DNA of 64,000 nt from Endocalyx cinctus (GCA_001600455.1 BCKC01000001.1:6444938-6508937); one strand, 5' to 3'; counted from the first letter of the stretch, positions 12,941 through 24,253 are shown. Notes: generated by a model not told the origin, from the sequence alone. Made by a program: numbers and translations.

Positions 12941-14075
12941 ATACTGAAGAAGGCGGAGGGAACGAAACGTGGTTGGCCACTGACGATCCGAACATACAGG
13001 CAGTAACAACTCTCGTCTCGGGTTCTGATTTAAACTATAGCTCGTCGGATGAACTAGTGAATGACGCCTTGCGGTTCCAGTTTATATATATAGGAGGGTG
13101 TGTGTAGAAGATTGGGGAACATGTGAGATACTACCAATGACTCCTTTATGATCTATCCGGTATATTTCTCTGGGTCATAACATCAATTACGATGAGAATA
13201 AGTAAGTTATCCTACTGTACTATCTAGCTCTATCTATACTAGTAGAAGCGATCTGAACCTGGAAAACTTGGCAGACTTGGCATCCGCTAGATATATTGTC
13301 TACTGTAGGTACAGGTAGAGGTACATTCGCCAGGCGTAGAGCTAATACTTAGAACCGCGAGAGTCGGCTGCATTTCCGTGGACTGCTCCTGTTTAGCTCC
13401 GCTTTCCGTGCTAGGAAATTACGAGCACCACGTTAAAGAACCGCCCCGAAGTTTCTGAGATAAGTGGCAAACAGTAAAAAATAGGGTTCACTACATGACT
13501 AGCTAGCTAAATGAGTTGATTGCTTCAAGTGGTCATTCTAGTTAGCGTGTAGGAGAAATCCTCCGAGGTGACAGGATGGGCAGTACTGTAGCAGAACCCG
13601 TGAGATTTCTTGCCCCTATGTACAACCTAACAGGGGTTCAGACGCTAGATGGCGCCAGGTATACACACCTCTTCAGTGATTTATTTGATTGGCCTCTAAA
13701 GTCTATTTCGTACCTCTCCATACAAATTTCCAGTGGTTTACAAAGTGAACTTTCGCCACCCATCAGTTAAAGTTAGTGACGATATTTTAACACAGGCACC
13801 GATAGCTCCTCGATTAGTTGCTGGAAATAATATTCAGATTGTTGATGCCTGGCCCCGTCTAGCGTCTGTAGCCCTAGCCGGTTGTATGTACGCCAATGGT
13901 AGTCTGACGTGCCACTGTAATTCGTCTAGAGTTAGGTATATCATATTTCCAGAGTGATAGACATATACATCTATTCGTGATATAGACAGATTCCTTTTCA
14001 TCTTGATCACCACCACCAGAACCAATGCAGAGAGCAGCATCAGCATTCAGGACATTCGTACGTCATCTAATTAAC
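12941..14075. other. Intergenic, convergent 3' ends
   Basis: This 1.1 kb lies between the Zn2Cys6 gene and the 3' end of the flavocytochrome gene. Open frames at 13576-13957 are short and show no domain. Nothing else recognisable. Confidence 0.5.
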
Positions 14076-15893
14076 TTATAACTTAGATTTGACCTTATCC
14101 CACAGCCCGAACGACTCTAAGCCGGCATCTCCGTCAAAGATATCACGTTCTACTTTCCTCGAATTGATCTGTGCGAAAGAAGCTTCATTAGCCTTTTGTC
14201 TCCACCCTGTAACGCAAAGTGTGCATTAAAGGGGCAAATGATCGGCATGAGAGAATAAAGACGTAGCAGAGGAGAGGAGGAATATATACTTACAAATCTA
14301 GGGCCTAATTCGCTCACGTTCTTCACGCCAAGTAATCGCATACACGTTTCCGTCTCCGCTTTAAGGACTATTGATGTATTGATGACATTAGTTTTTCCGA
14401 TCTTCACGAAAACATATGTAAAGCAAAGAAGAAAAAAAAAAAAGAACTCACTCTCCAATGTACGCTCAACGCCCGGCTGACCAGCAGCGCCAAGGCCGTA
14501 GAGGGCAGCACGACCAATCCCCACGGCCTTAGCTCCTAGGCAAAGAGCCTTGACGACGTCGGTTCCACGCTTGATCCCGCCGTCGACCCAAACCTCGATC
14601 TTATCGAAGACCTCGGGACAGTACTTGCGAATCTCGAGCAGCGTGTGAACGGCCGGGGGCGCCGTATCGAGAGCTCTCCCTCCGTGGTTGGACAGGATGA
14701 TGGCCTTGACCTGGGGCGCGTACCGAGCCGCCAGGTACGCGTCCTCGTGCGTCTGAACGCCCTTCAGCACGATGGGCAGGTCCGTGTGGGCCGCCAGCCA
14801 GGGTAGCGTCGTCTTCCAGGTGAGGTCGGCGGCGGTGCCGAAGAACAGCTGCTGGCCGACGCCGCCGCCGCCGGGCCTCGAGGGCGCGCTCGCGTCCTTG
14901 ACGCCCGGGGCCACCGCGGCGGACTCGAGGTGCTTGAAGGCCTGCTTCTCGTCGAGCTCTCGCTTCCCGCCCACGGGCGCGTCGAGCGTGAGGCAGACCA
15001 TTTTGAACCGGTCCTTCATGGCGTTGATCCTCGCGAGCATGGCCTCGCTCCTGGCCCGGTCCGTCTGCACGTACAGCTGCCACCCGAACACCTGCTCGTC
15101 GGGGACGGCGTCGACGGCGATCTGCTCGGGAGTCATCGACGCGTTGTTCGAGATGATCTGGAGGGCGCCGAACTTGGCGCACGCCCGCGCGATCCCCAGT
15201 TCGCCGTCCGGGTGGCCCAGGCGCGCCATGGCCGCGGGCGAGACGTAGATGGGTAAGCCCACCTTATTGCCCAGAAGCGTGGTCGAGAGGTCGCACTCGG
15301 TGCAGTCGACGAAGACCCGCGGCCGCAGCAGGATATCCCGGTACACCTTGTTGTTAAAGGACTTGGAGATGGTGTCGTCGCCGGCCGAGTAGTAGTAGGC
15401 CCAGGCCTTCTCCGGCATCCGCTTCGTGGCGACTTCCTCGATCTCGTCGAGGTTTAGGAGGCTTTCCAAGGGCGGCGGAGCTTTCTCGTCATCTTGCTCC
15501 TTCTTCTCCTTCTTGGCGGGAGCTACCACCGTCGCAGGGTCGATCCGACCTATTTTGGCCTCAGGTTTGAGGCTCTCTATAGTGCCCGGCGGGTGGATCG
15601 GGTCGAATTCCTCGGTAGCGTCCCGCCCCGCCAGATGCAAGATAACCTTGGATCCGCCTGGATGTGACGGTAAGAAATCGGTCACATCGTAGACGTCTCC
15701 ATATAGCACGACCCAGCAGCTCTCGGGTGTCGTGTGCTTAGCCACTGATATTGAAGAAGGTTAGCTGCTGAATACTCACTAGCCTATAGTCCACTACTAC
15801 CTCTTTATAATTTTTCCGAATATCTCTTTCAACTTTTGTGAGGTATATCATGTGTTTCTTACCTTCTTCCGCACTAATAAGCTTCCCAGCCAT
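14076..15893 (-). CDS. Cytochrome b5-FMN 2-hydroxyacid (lactate-type) dehydrogenase with C-terminal SKL
   Basis: Two-domain flavocytochrome of 496 residues related to L-lactate dehydrogenase (cytochrome b2). FMN oxidises a 2-hydroxyacid and the fused b5 domain accepts electrons. Exons are 15893-15863, 15744-14452, 14367-14294 and 14168-14076; all joins keep frame. The b5 domain (heme motif SHPGG) is at the N-terminus and the FMN barrel follows, with catalytic-His motif SNHGGRALD. The protein starts [10 protein letters not shown], directly in the b5 domain, so no mitochondrial presequence is evident. An in-frame upstream ATG near 15950 would add about 19 residues. The last exon gives [15 protein letters not shown], typical of the family, and ends DKVKSKL, a canonical PTS1. 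An upstream acceptor in the last intron (TTACAG, near 14205) would instead give a C-terminus without SKL. Peroxisomal location is inferred; the substrate is unknown. Confidence 0.88.
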
Positions 15894-16571
15894 CTTATCC
15901 AAAAATTCAGAAACAACTAAGACTTGCTCATCCAAATTATTTAGTACCAAAAACGTCCTGTAGGTCTAATAACTAAAAGAACCCAATCTGATTCTTTAAG
16001 AGTTAATGTGCCATAACAAAAATGATAGAAAAGAGCGAAACTAAAATGTTATATGAAATGAAATGACCACGGAGCTTTGCTCTTCACGCTGCTTTCCCTC
16101 TCGGTGGTATTGTATCAATCAGTGGGGAACTTGGAGTTAGATTGGCTTCTATCCACCCCCGGTTTTGAAATTCTGACGATGAGATTGGTAGATATGATTG
16201 AGATTGGGGGGCTTCGTGGGGGGGACCTATCAAGATCCCCATTTTAATGAACGAAAAAGGAAATTCTCGGCGACTGTGCCGGCTTCAATTATCTTCACAC
16301 CGGAACAAGTTGCACACCATCTGACCATGTAGTTGCTAGGTAGCTAGGATATATGATTTCATGATTAGTTTATTTAGGGAAGCATTTGGATATAACTACA
16401 ATAGATGGAGCTCTTGGTAACCCCATCATTCATGACGACAAATCCTTCTAATCTACTTTCTATATACCTTTCTCTACTACAGGAGTGCCTGAAGTTTGAA
16501 CAGAGTGTCTGGATCAATGGGTAAAAATGTTGACAGGGTCGAGATTTCTTGGCGTGACGTTAGTCAGAAAG
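15894..16571. other. Intergenic, promoter of the flavocytochrome gene
   Basis: AT-rich spacer between two minus-strand genes. It contains the flavocytochrome upstream region and the 3' flank of the readthrough-candidate gene. No gene or RNA recognised. Confidence 0.5.
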
Positions 16572-17861
16572 TCACCTCCTCTTGAATTTGGCCTTCTTAT
16601 TCTTATTCTTCTTCTCGAAGCGAGAGGATGAAGATGCAGATGAATATGACGGAGGTGCTGAACCGAAGACCTTGTCAGGATCGGTAACAATGCCGCCGGA
16701 CATGAGATATTGTTTTGGCACATGGTTGTTTCTATATCTGCGGGGACGATCAAAAACGATGTTAGAATCATCTATGTGATTCTGAGCTATCTTCTGTACG
16801 CGTTGACGTGATTCCATCTTCGCGCGCTCTTCTTTGCTAAGTGGTGGTTCCTTATCCTTTATAACGGCACCGGTATTATGCGGATGGCTGGGCTTATCGA
16901 CACTGCCGGGCTGATCAGGCTCGCTAAGTGGTTGAATTTGCTTGACCTGAGCATGCTTTTTGTCGTCGGTCTTATGAACGTGTTGTGTATGAATTTCATC
17001 GGAAGGCTTGTCGTCCGTCTTGGAAGTTCGAGAAGCCTTACGCTCCTGAATAGCAGGAGCCAACTGTAATTGCTAGCTACCATTGGCATCAGTTGCTGCA
17101 TCCTTTTTCTTCTTTTCCTTCTTTTTATTTTCTGTCTTCTCATTACTTTTCTTATCTTGAAAATCTACTTTCTCTCCATCGTCTGCAGATTTCTTTAGCT
17201 TGGCTTTCTTAGAAGATATCTCGTCGCTCGTTCTTTCTTTTCGCTTCCTCTTCTTTTCTTGTGAAACTATATCATCGGATATTGGACTAGCTTCGACCGG
17301 CGCGCTTTGTTTTGTAGTAGAGGTAGATGCGACAGAGGCTTTGTCTATGTTGTTCGATGTGTCTTCTTTTATTTCCCCATTATGTGAGGTTCCTTCCCAC
17401 TTAGTATTAGAGGATACATCTAACGCTAACGAGTCCGCATCTTCGTTGAGATTCGAATCTGATTGTGAAGGAGGATCGAGATTTATATTATATCTCCGTC
17501 GGAATTTTTGCGCAAGATCGTCGGCGACGGCACGTTTAAATGAAGGATCAGACTTGTAGAGTGTTTCGTTGGAAACTTTCCGCGATCGATTTTTAACGTG
17601 ACGTTGTGCTCTCTCTCGTAAGATTTCTTGCCTTCGGAAATAAATTTCTCTCGGTAACCAATAGTGATTACTCAACTTCTTCTTTTTTCTGGACTCTATG
17701 ATCAATCCCTTATCTAGCTCATTCCGCGTTTTCATCAACTTCTGGGTCTTGTTGGCGATGATACGATACGCTTTCTTTCCATGTGGCTTGGAAAGATTGC
17801 GCTTCGAGTTTCCTGAAATGGCGTATAATTCGGGAGGGTGTTTTTTCTTTGTTCCCGCCAT
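16572..17861 (-). CDS. Lysine-rich basic protein with in-frame UAG (readthrough candidate)
   Basis: I do not recognise this family. From ATG 17861 the frame runs 262 residues (MAGTKKKHPPELYAISG...) to TAG at 17075-17073, then continues in the same frame for 166 more codons to TGA at 16572. The first part is very basic (KKAYRIIANKTQKLMKTRNE; RSRKVSNETLYKSDPSFKRA) and ends in a Lys/Glu low-complexity tract. The second part looks coding: it has a charged segment (SKEERAKMESRQRVQKIAQN), a plausible conserved core (IVFDRPRRYRNNHVPKQYLM) and a basic tail KKAKFKRR. Composition suggests a nucleolar or RNA-associated protein, but that is inference. The stop sits in AGC-TAG-CAA-TTA-CAG. The extension has no start of its own. 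Alternatives are a weakly supported 105-nt intron (GTAGAT...TTACAG) removing the stop, a nonsense mutation, or a sequencing error. Confidence 0.7.
17067..17075 (-). promoter_or_regulatory. Leaky stop context UAG-CAA-UUA
   Basis: The minus strand reads TAG CAA TTA, with CAG next. UAG followed by CAR-YYA is the established high-efficiency readthrough signal (tobamovirus type), also active in yeast. It falls exactly between two coding stretches in one frame. Confidence 0.65.
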
Positions 17862-18677
17862 GGCGTCTTAGGAATATTTGGAGGTTGTAGTATGTATAAG
17901 CTTGATCCTACTTCATCGCAATTCAATTGTTTATTTTTTTTTCTTCGATGGCAGAAAAATCGCCTGAGTGGGGGGTTTAATCGGGGCTTAAAAGTACCGA
18001 TGAATTCATAAGCTCTAAAAAGGTAGGCGGTCAGGAAGGACTACTGTGTCGGTATTGTACGTACCTATAACAATGCGAACCATTACTGTAACCATGCCAG
18101 CCAGCATGCTTTGCAGAGCAGCCTCTGCAGACCTAGTCTTATTAGCGAACGTATGGGGTAAAATACGCTATAAGTATAGCACATTAGACGCTTTCCAACA
18201 TGTACTTAAGTACCTACTTAAACACCTAATTTATACCTGCTACATATATCTCTTGCTCTGTGTTTTTGTAGTTTCTAGCATTTACAATTCATTGTGAAAG
18301 AATACTCAAGAGATCATTCAAGCTGTATATATCTCACCACACCGACGACAATAGCATTATCTATTATCAGCTTCGTAGAATTGAGAACAATTGCATATTA
18401 TTAAGCTACCGAGATGTCCCACACAGCCATTTCCGAGGTGCTGGTTATGTCCACCAATATCCTCAATGAACCGAGGTAGGAGGGGGACTGGGTCTTGAAT
18501 GACAAGGGTTTTTTTCCTTGAGGAGCTCGAAGCTACATAACTTATACAAACCTACTATTCTATCTCTCTAATCAATCTGGTACCATATAAGACAAAAAGA
18601 GAGGAAGTTCCAATAAAGGAAAGAATATCAAGATAAAAAACAAATATCACAACTGATTCAAAATAGCACAAGAAATC
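17862..18677. other. Bidirectional intergenic region with a possible uORF
   Basis: Shared upstream region of the divergent readthrough-candidate gene and the MaoC hydratase. An ATG at 18414 opens a 21-codon frame ending in TAG at 18479. If the hydratase mRNA starts upstream of it, this could act as a uORF. The larger open frame at 18046-18297 shows no domain. Confidence 0.4.
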
Positions 18678-19743
18678 ATGAGTAGTCCCGGAGCTGGTTT
18701 TGAGTATCCTCCAGTGGAGGTGTCATGGGTGAAGCGAGATGTGCTACTCTTTGCGAACACCATCGGCTGCACTGAAGATGAGCTACACTTCCTCTATGTT
18801 CGTATAAGTTGACTCTGAATCTTTAATCTGGATGCCCTGGCTAATCTTAGGTTGTTAATAGGAGCTCGACCCTAAATTTGCAGTCTTTCCTACCTATCCA
18901 ATTATTTTACGTATGATGAATCCGTCATTCCTTATTCGACTTGAAAGCACACACGGTCGCTAACCAATATATGCATCTACAGCTTTCAAGAAAAACACTC
19001 AAGAATTAACCGACTTTTACGCCGGCCAGAAGGCCGAAAAGATCCCCGGCGTACCCGAGTTCGACGCGCGACGAGTCGTCGATGGCCAGCGACTGATACA
19101 ATTCCTAAAACCTCTCCCTACCACGTCGGCCGGTAAGAAGTTCGAGGTTCGGATGAAGGTGTTAGGAGTCTACGACAAGGGCCGACCGGGCACGGTGGTC
19201 GAGACCCAGCAGGAGCTGGTAGACGCCGGTACGGGAGAGGTGTACTCGCGCGCCGTCGGCAGCGGCTTCTTCGTGGGGCAAGGCAACTGGGGAGGACCCA
19301 AGGGACCCGCGACGGAGAACTTCCCGCCGCCCAAGGGCAAGAAGCCCGACCTCGAGTTCGAGGTGCAGACCAGCGGGCAGACGCCGCTGCTGTACCGGCT
19401 CAACGGCGACTACAACCCCCTGCACGCGCACCCGGAGCCCGGCAAGAAGATGGGCTTCGGCGGCGTCATCATCCACGGGCTGTTCTCGTGGAACACCTCC
19501 TGCCACGGCCTGCTGCAGAAGCTCGGCGGCAGCGATCCCGCCAACATCAAGGAGTTCCAGGCCCGTTTCGCGAGCCCCGTGAGACCCGGCGACAAGCTCG
19601 TCACCTTGGCCTGGAGGACGGGTGAGATGAAGGGCGAGTTCGAGGAAATCAGGTTCGTCACCCAGATAGCTGGGGGCAAGGTCTGCTTGAGCAATGGAAG
19701 GGCTCTCATAAAGGTCGTGGGAGAGGCTAAGAGCAAGCTATAA
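18678..19743 (+). CDS. Peroxisomal MaoC-type 2-enoyl-CoA hydratase 2
   Basis: Hot-dog-fold hydratase of 309 residues that adds water to trans-2-enoyl-CoA to give the (3R)-hydroxyacyl-CoA, as in the C-terminal part of fungal multifunctional protein Fox2. Exons are 18678-18797, 18862-18910 and 18983-19743; joins give LHFLY-ELDPKF and IILPFKKN, both family-like. The first donor is the unusual GTTCGT. The hydratase-2 signature is present (YRLNGDYNPLHAHPEPG, with Asp and His in the catalytic positions, then GVIIHGL). The C-terminus is SKL, a canonical PTS1, so it should be imported into peroxisomes. It is a stand-alone hydratase rather than a dehydrogenase fusion, so it may serve a side branch of beta-oxidation or another acyl-CoA pathway. 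Confidence 0.92.
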
Positions 19744-20007
19744 GAAAGCGTTACGCAGAATTATATCTACATTTTGAAATAGTAACAATCATTAATTATT
19801 AAACTCAATAATATCTCGTTCGCTGGATTCGTGACGTGGTAACAATTTTTGTCGTAACTCCGCTCGCTCATTGGCTATTTTAGTTTATTTTCGCTGCCTA
19901 GAAGTTGGGTTAAAAAACCCACTCATCCTATGTCAATAAAAATAACGAAGAATAACACGAATTAATTCAACTCAGATGTGTAATCCATAAAAGAGTTATT
20001 TCATGCC

Positions 20008-22018
20008 ATGGCTGCAGACCCCAAAGTCGGGGACCGCCTCTCCTATGATGGAGTAGTCTGCACCATCCGCTATGTCGGTACAGTAGCCGGCACGTCTGGC
20101 AGCTGGCTCGGCGTCGAATGGGATGATCCGGGTCGGGGAAAACATGACGGCTCTCATAAGGGCGTACGATATTTCACATGTAAGTTTGACACAGGCCTTA
20201 TTTCTACGGTCTTTTGTTTTAATTATTTCAATTTACTTTGGTTTATATATGCTCATAAAAAAATGGTACAATAAAAAGGCCAATCGAAGTCCTCCACCGC
20301 TGCTTCTTTCGTGAGGCCCACAAGGCCGGCTGAAAAGCCTCGAAGCTTCGTGGAGGCTGTCCAGGACAAGTACGCGGCGGACCTTTCGAGTTCGAACAAC
20401 GCCGTCGTCACGTTTTCGGGCAAGGTAGCGGAGGAGGTCGGGTTCGATAAGATCCGCAACAAACAGGCACGCTTATCGGAGTTGAAAGTCGTCATCCTCG
20501 ACGGCATGCGCGTGGCCTCCGCCGCCGCCAACGAGGAGAATTCTTCGACGGTGAGAGAAACTTGCCCGAAAACGGTCGAGCTCGACCTCAGCCGAAATTT
20601 GTTCCGCGACGTAGGCACCGTCGCGCGTATCTGCTCCGAGCTGGATAATCTGCGACGCCTACGGTTGAAGTAAGCACACTTATAGTCTTATCTAAGCCAG
20701 TACTTTTAGAACTTTCTCATTCGACCAACACGATATATTTACTGACAATTTCGTTCCCAGCGGAAACCGGTTTCAGGGTATATTGGAAGATGAGGACCTA
20801 AAAAGAATCAGTCAGGAAGCTTTCAAGAGCGTTCACGACCTAGCGCTAGAGGAGACTTTTATGAGCTGGGAGGAGGTATGCCACGTCGCGACCAAGTTCG
20901 AGGCACTTGCGACGCTCTCCGTCAGCACGAACCAACTGACGTCTCTGCCAAACGTATCGTTGGGCACGCTCGAGTCGACGCTGGTATCTCTCAACTTGGA
21001 GTTTAACGAGTTCACTTGCATCGCTGACATCGGCACCCTCGCGGGACTGAAAAGCCTGCGAAACCTGCACCTGAAAGGAAATAACATATCAACTATCGAG
21101 CCAGAGCAAGAGCAGTCTACCAAAAAGGATAAGCCGGTATTCTCGAGCAGTCTACAGTATCTGGATATATCCTACAACCAAGTCGCCTCATGGACCTTCG
21201 TCGACGACCTCCCTAGCTGCTTCCCCGGCCTGACCTCCCTGCGCTTCGCGCACAACCCCATCTACGACAACCCGGACCCGGAGCAGCTCTCGACGGCGCA
21301 AGCCAGCCGGCTCACGGAGGAAGCGTACATGTTCACCGTAGGCCGGCTCGCGCATCTCAAGACGCTCAACTTCGGCGGCATCTCGGCCACCGACCGCCAG
21401 GACGCCGAGATGTTCTACCTCGCGCGCATCGGCAAGCAGCTCTCGGCTGCGTCCGAGGCCGACGAGGAGGCAATTCTCGGCGGGCATAGAAGGTACGCCG
21501 AGCTGTGCGACCTGTACGGCGCCCCCGCCGTGAATCGGCGTAAGGAGATCAACCCGGCCTTCCTCGAGGCGCGGCTCATCACGATCAAGTTCACGTTCCG
21601 CCGCGAAGCTGGTAGCACCATCGTCGAGCGCCGGACTAGGATACCTAAGAGCTTCGATATCTACGCCGTCAAGGGGATAGCGGGGAAACTATTCGGCGTC
21701 GGAGATCCGCTTTCGCTCCGGTTGATATGGGAGACGGGCGAGTGGGACCCCGTGGCTGGGTTCGACGAGGAGGTTGAAGACAGTAGCGAGGAGGAAGATG
21801 AGGAAATGGATGCTGAGGAGAGGGGAGATGACGAAATTAAAATCCCGTCAAAGACTCAGAAAGGAGAGAGCGACGCACTAGGCGTTGAAGATGGCGGTGA
21901 TGGTGCGAAGCCAGGAAAGTGGATTAAGCGGGAGGTTGAGCTGCAGGACGGACCGCGGCAGCTGGGATTCTGCGTTGATGGGTTGGAAGCTACGGTCAGA
22001 GTTGAAGTGCGAAAATGA
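20008..22018 (+). CDS. TBCE: Tubulin-specific chaperone E (CAP-Gly, LRR, ubiquitin-like)
   Basis: Tubulin-folding cofactor E, 606 residues, cytosolic; it captures alpha-tubulin and works with cofactors C and D in assembling the tubulin dimer. Exons are 20008-20179, 20279-20669 and 20761-22018; joins keep frame (CQSKSSTAAS, LNGNRFQ). The N-terminal CAP-Gly domain shows VGDRLSYDGVVCTIRYVG and GSWLGVEWDDPGRGKHDG. Leucine-rich repeats follow (VELDLSRNLFRDVGT; LVSLNLEFNEFTCIADIG; LQYLDISYNQ). The C-terminal region has the ubiquitin-like fold position (RLIWETGEWDPVAGFDEE) but is interrupted by a strongly acidic stretch (SSEEEDEEMDAEERGDDE), which looks like a lineage insertion. Order and length match fungal cofactor E (Pac2/Alp21 type). 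Confidence 0.93.
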
Positions 22019-22699
22019 TAGGTCCACGGGTAGTATGTATGTCTCACTACTGGCGGGTTTCTACATAGGAATTTAGAGAAAAGGGGAGAAATTGTTTTCT
22101 AACAATATTTTTCTAGCTAAATAAATACTATAGCCGAAGCTGGTTTTGAGCTCTAGGAAATTCTGCTCAGCTTCTCTAATATAACCCGACTTACCGTGAA
22201 TTTCGAGTGAAAACGTTGGATTAGAATATCCGGCTTTTCCCCTTTCGCTAGTTTGATGAATTTGATATCATCACATGTAAACAGGAGTTGTAAAACATGC
22301 AGGCACTATAAAGACGACAACAACATGAGAAACATCATCGGAAAACGAAACAAACACACAAACCTCAGGAAACATGTGTTTGAAGAGGGATCTAACTTTC
22401 TGCTTTAAGAAGATATTCAAGAAGGTGATTCCTCTCGCAATCGCTCACCTTTTCTTTTCCTCCCTTTCTATTTGTTTCCTTCTTTCACTTACTATGTTTC
22501 ATGTGTCGTTCGTTCATGGACTCATTATTTACGCCTTGACCTTTCTTCCTATACAAAGTTCGAAGAGAGATAGGTCCACGCCGTATGTGCCGGAGGTGAA
22601 ATTAAGGACAAGGGATAACGTCAGGTCGGGGATCTCAAAAAATTAAAGAGGAAAATTTGATTAAATATCACCTGCTCACTATCTCCTTTCGCCATAAAA
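22019..22699. other. Intergenic, promoter of the 517-residue protein
   Basis: No gene recognised. The 22374-22646 open frame is pyrimidine-rich and lacks any domain; it is probably 5' UTR or promoter sequence. Confidence 0.5.
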
Positions 22700-24253
22700 A
22701 TGGATACCCAAAGCTTGACTCTAAGTGAGCAGATGACATCCCAAGCCCCTTCTTCTTTCTCTCTCCACCACCCGGTGATGGTCCAGCTCCCTTACTTTTA
22801 CATCGTACGCCCGCCCGCATTAGAGCCAGGTAAAGATGGTGACGGTGCCTGCGACAGCACCCCGAATATCGTTCCTTTACTACCTCTTGACCAACTTCCC
22901 GGGTGGATCGACGTGCTGGGCGTGCCGCGACGACTCCGGCCCGAACAAACCGTCGGCCTCTGCAATCTCGGCTATCTTGCCAAGAGCACGGATTCATATG
23001 AGGTGTACATCGAGGAGCCTCTCGGGAGGGGGTCTAGTCTGGACGGTAGAGTTGAAGGCGGCGATGAGCCGAAAGAGGACGAGATAGAGGCTCCCGTCCC
23101 GCACTCGGAGGAGTATCCGGAAGATGAAGAAGAATGGCAGATGCAGCAACAAAAACGGCAGCATAGGCAACTTGACCTTCGCCACCTACCCGGGAGGGAC
23201 ACCCCCTCTCCCTTACCTTTCCCGGTATCCATTCCTCATTCTGCTGCCGACGTGCCCACGAGCGGTCCCCCTATCCCCGCTACTCCTACGCGCAAGGATG
23301 AAAGAACCTGGGGGCCACAGAACCAGCGGCAGCAGCAGGAGCAGCAATACGCCGACCTACGCGCGTATCCTTCCCCCTCTATCAAAAGGAAGCCGGCCGT
23401 GCCGCGAAGAAACCCGTACCCGCCCGTGACGATGGCGCCGGAGCAGTGGAACGAACCGTGGCGGCTATCGCAACACCCCGCCGAGCTGTTCCGGGACGCG
23501 TGGCAGAAAGCGAGGAACAAGGAGGAGAGAAGGGCTTCATTTCCAGCGTCGGAGGCGCGTACGATCATCGGCATTAAGGATGGTGAAACCAAGCTATCGC
23601 AACCATGTCGTGATAAAGTTGACATTGATACTTACTGTATCCAACGGATGAAGTTTGAAGGAGAAAAGAGAGCAGATTTATTAACGCCTCCCGGATCCGA
23701 GGGTATAGTTTCGGGAAGAGATAACCTGGTCGTCAGCTCAACTAATATTCTCCCTCAAGACGGAAAAATCACCGAACCGCTTGGACCGGATAATCAAGTA
23801 CAACAACAACAGCAGCAGCAGCAGCGCTTTACAGCCCCCAAGAAACCCTTCATCCCAAAGGAACTAGTTTCCGTGAAAAATCTCAGAAATAAGCGACGGG
23901 CTGAGAAGCCAATATTAGACCCATTCGTTGATCATTCATCATTATCGAACCGCTACTCGACCACCCACGACGATAATGATTCTGCAAGTGCTAGCAGTAG
24001 TTCTCGTGGGAACACAACCACCGCGACGACGATGACGGAGGTGACGTCAGCGAAGCAGAAATTTGTGCCGCCTACGATCGCTAACGAGAATGAAAATGGC
24101 GGTGATAAGCACAAGAAGAAAGAGAAGACGACGAGGAGAGGCGGGAAGAAGTGGAAGAGGAATAATAATGCTAATAATGGCAATGGTAACAATGCTCATA
24201 ACATGCAGACGTCGGTTGCCAAGAAGGAGGAGGACCTGATTGTGTTTGACTAG
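22700..24253 (+). CDS. Conserved-looking, largely disordered fungal protein
   Basis: A single-exon frame of 517 residues. Function is unknown. The N-terminal 100 residues look folded and resemble a family I associate with filamentous ascomycetes (PLLPLDQLPGWIDVLGVPRR, then EQTVGLCNLGYLAKS). The remainder is low complexity: acidic (EEYPEDEEEW), Pro-rich, polyglutamine (about residues 367-375), then Ser/Thr/Asn-rich. A basic patch KHKKKEKTTRRGGKKWKR could be a nuclear-localisation signal. A short segment WNEPWRLSQHPAELFRDAWQ in the middle looks like a possible conserved motif inside disorder. The start at 22700 is the first ATG and has AAA before it. Confidence 0.75.
   Translation: MDTQSLTLSEQMTSQAPSSFSLHHPVMVQLPYFYIVRPPALEPGKDGDGACDSTPNIVPLLPLDQLPGWIDVLGVPRRLRPEQTVGLCNLGYLAKSTDSYEVYIEEPLGRGSSLDGRVEGGDEPKEDEIEAPVPHSEEYPEDEEEWQMQQQKRQHRQLDLRHLPGRDTPSPLPFPVSIPHSAADVPTSGPPIPATPTRKDERTWGPQNQRQQQEQQYADLRAYPSPSIKRKPAVPRRNPYPPVTMAPEQWNEPWRLSQHPAELFRDAWQKARNKEERRASFPASEARTIIGIKDGETKLSQPCRDKVDIDTYCIQRMKFEGEKRADLLTPPGSEGIVSGRDNLVVSSTNILPQDGKITEPLGPDNQVQQQQQQQQRFTAPKKPFIPKELVSVKNLRNKRRAEKPILDPFVDHSSLSNRYSTTHDDNDSASASSSSRGNTTTATTMTEVTSAKQKFVPPTIANENENGGDKHKKKEKTTRRGGKKWKRNNNANNGNGNNAHNMQTSVAKKEEDLIVFD

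Noticed and set aside
14295..14460. Uninterrupted open frame through the flavocytochrome introns (Phe-rich and hydrophobic inserts)
   Set aside because: The inserts match introns with good GTGAGT/GTAAGT donors and acceptors; splicing restores the family sequence.
17064..17080. 17-nt intron GTAGCT...TTACAG across the UAG
   Set aside because: Far too short to splice, and its removal would shift the frame away from the extension.
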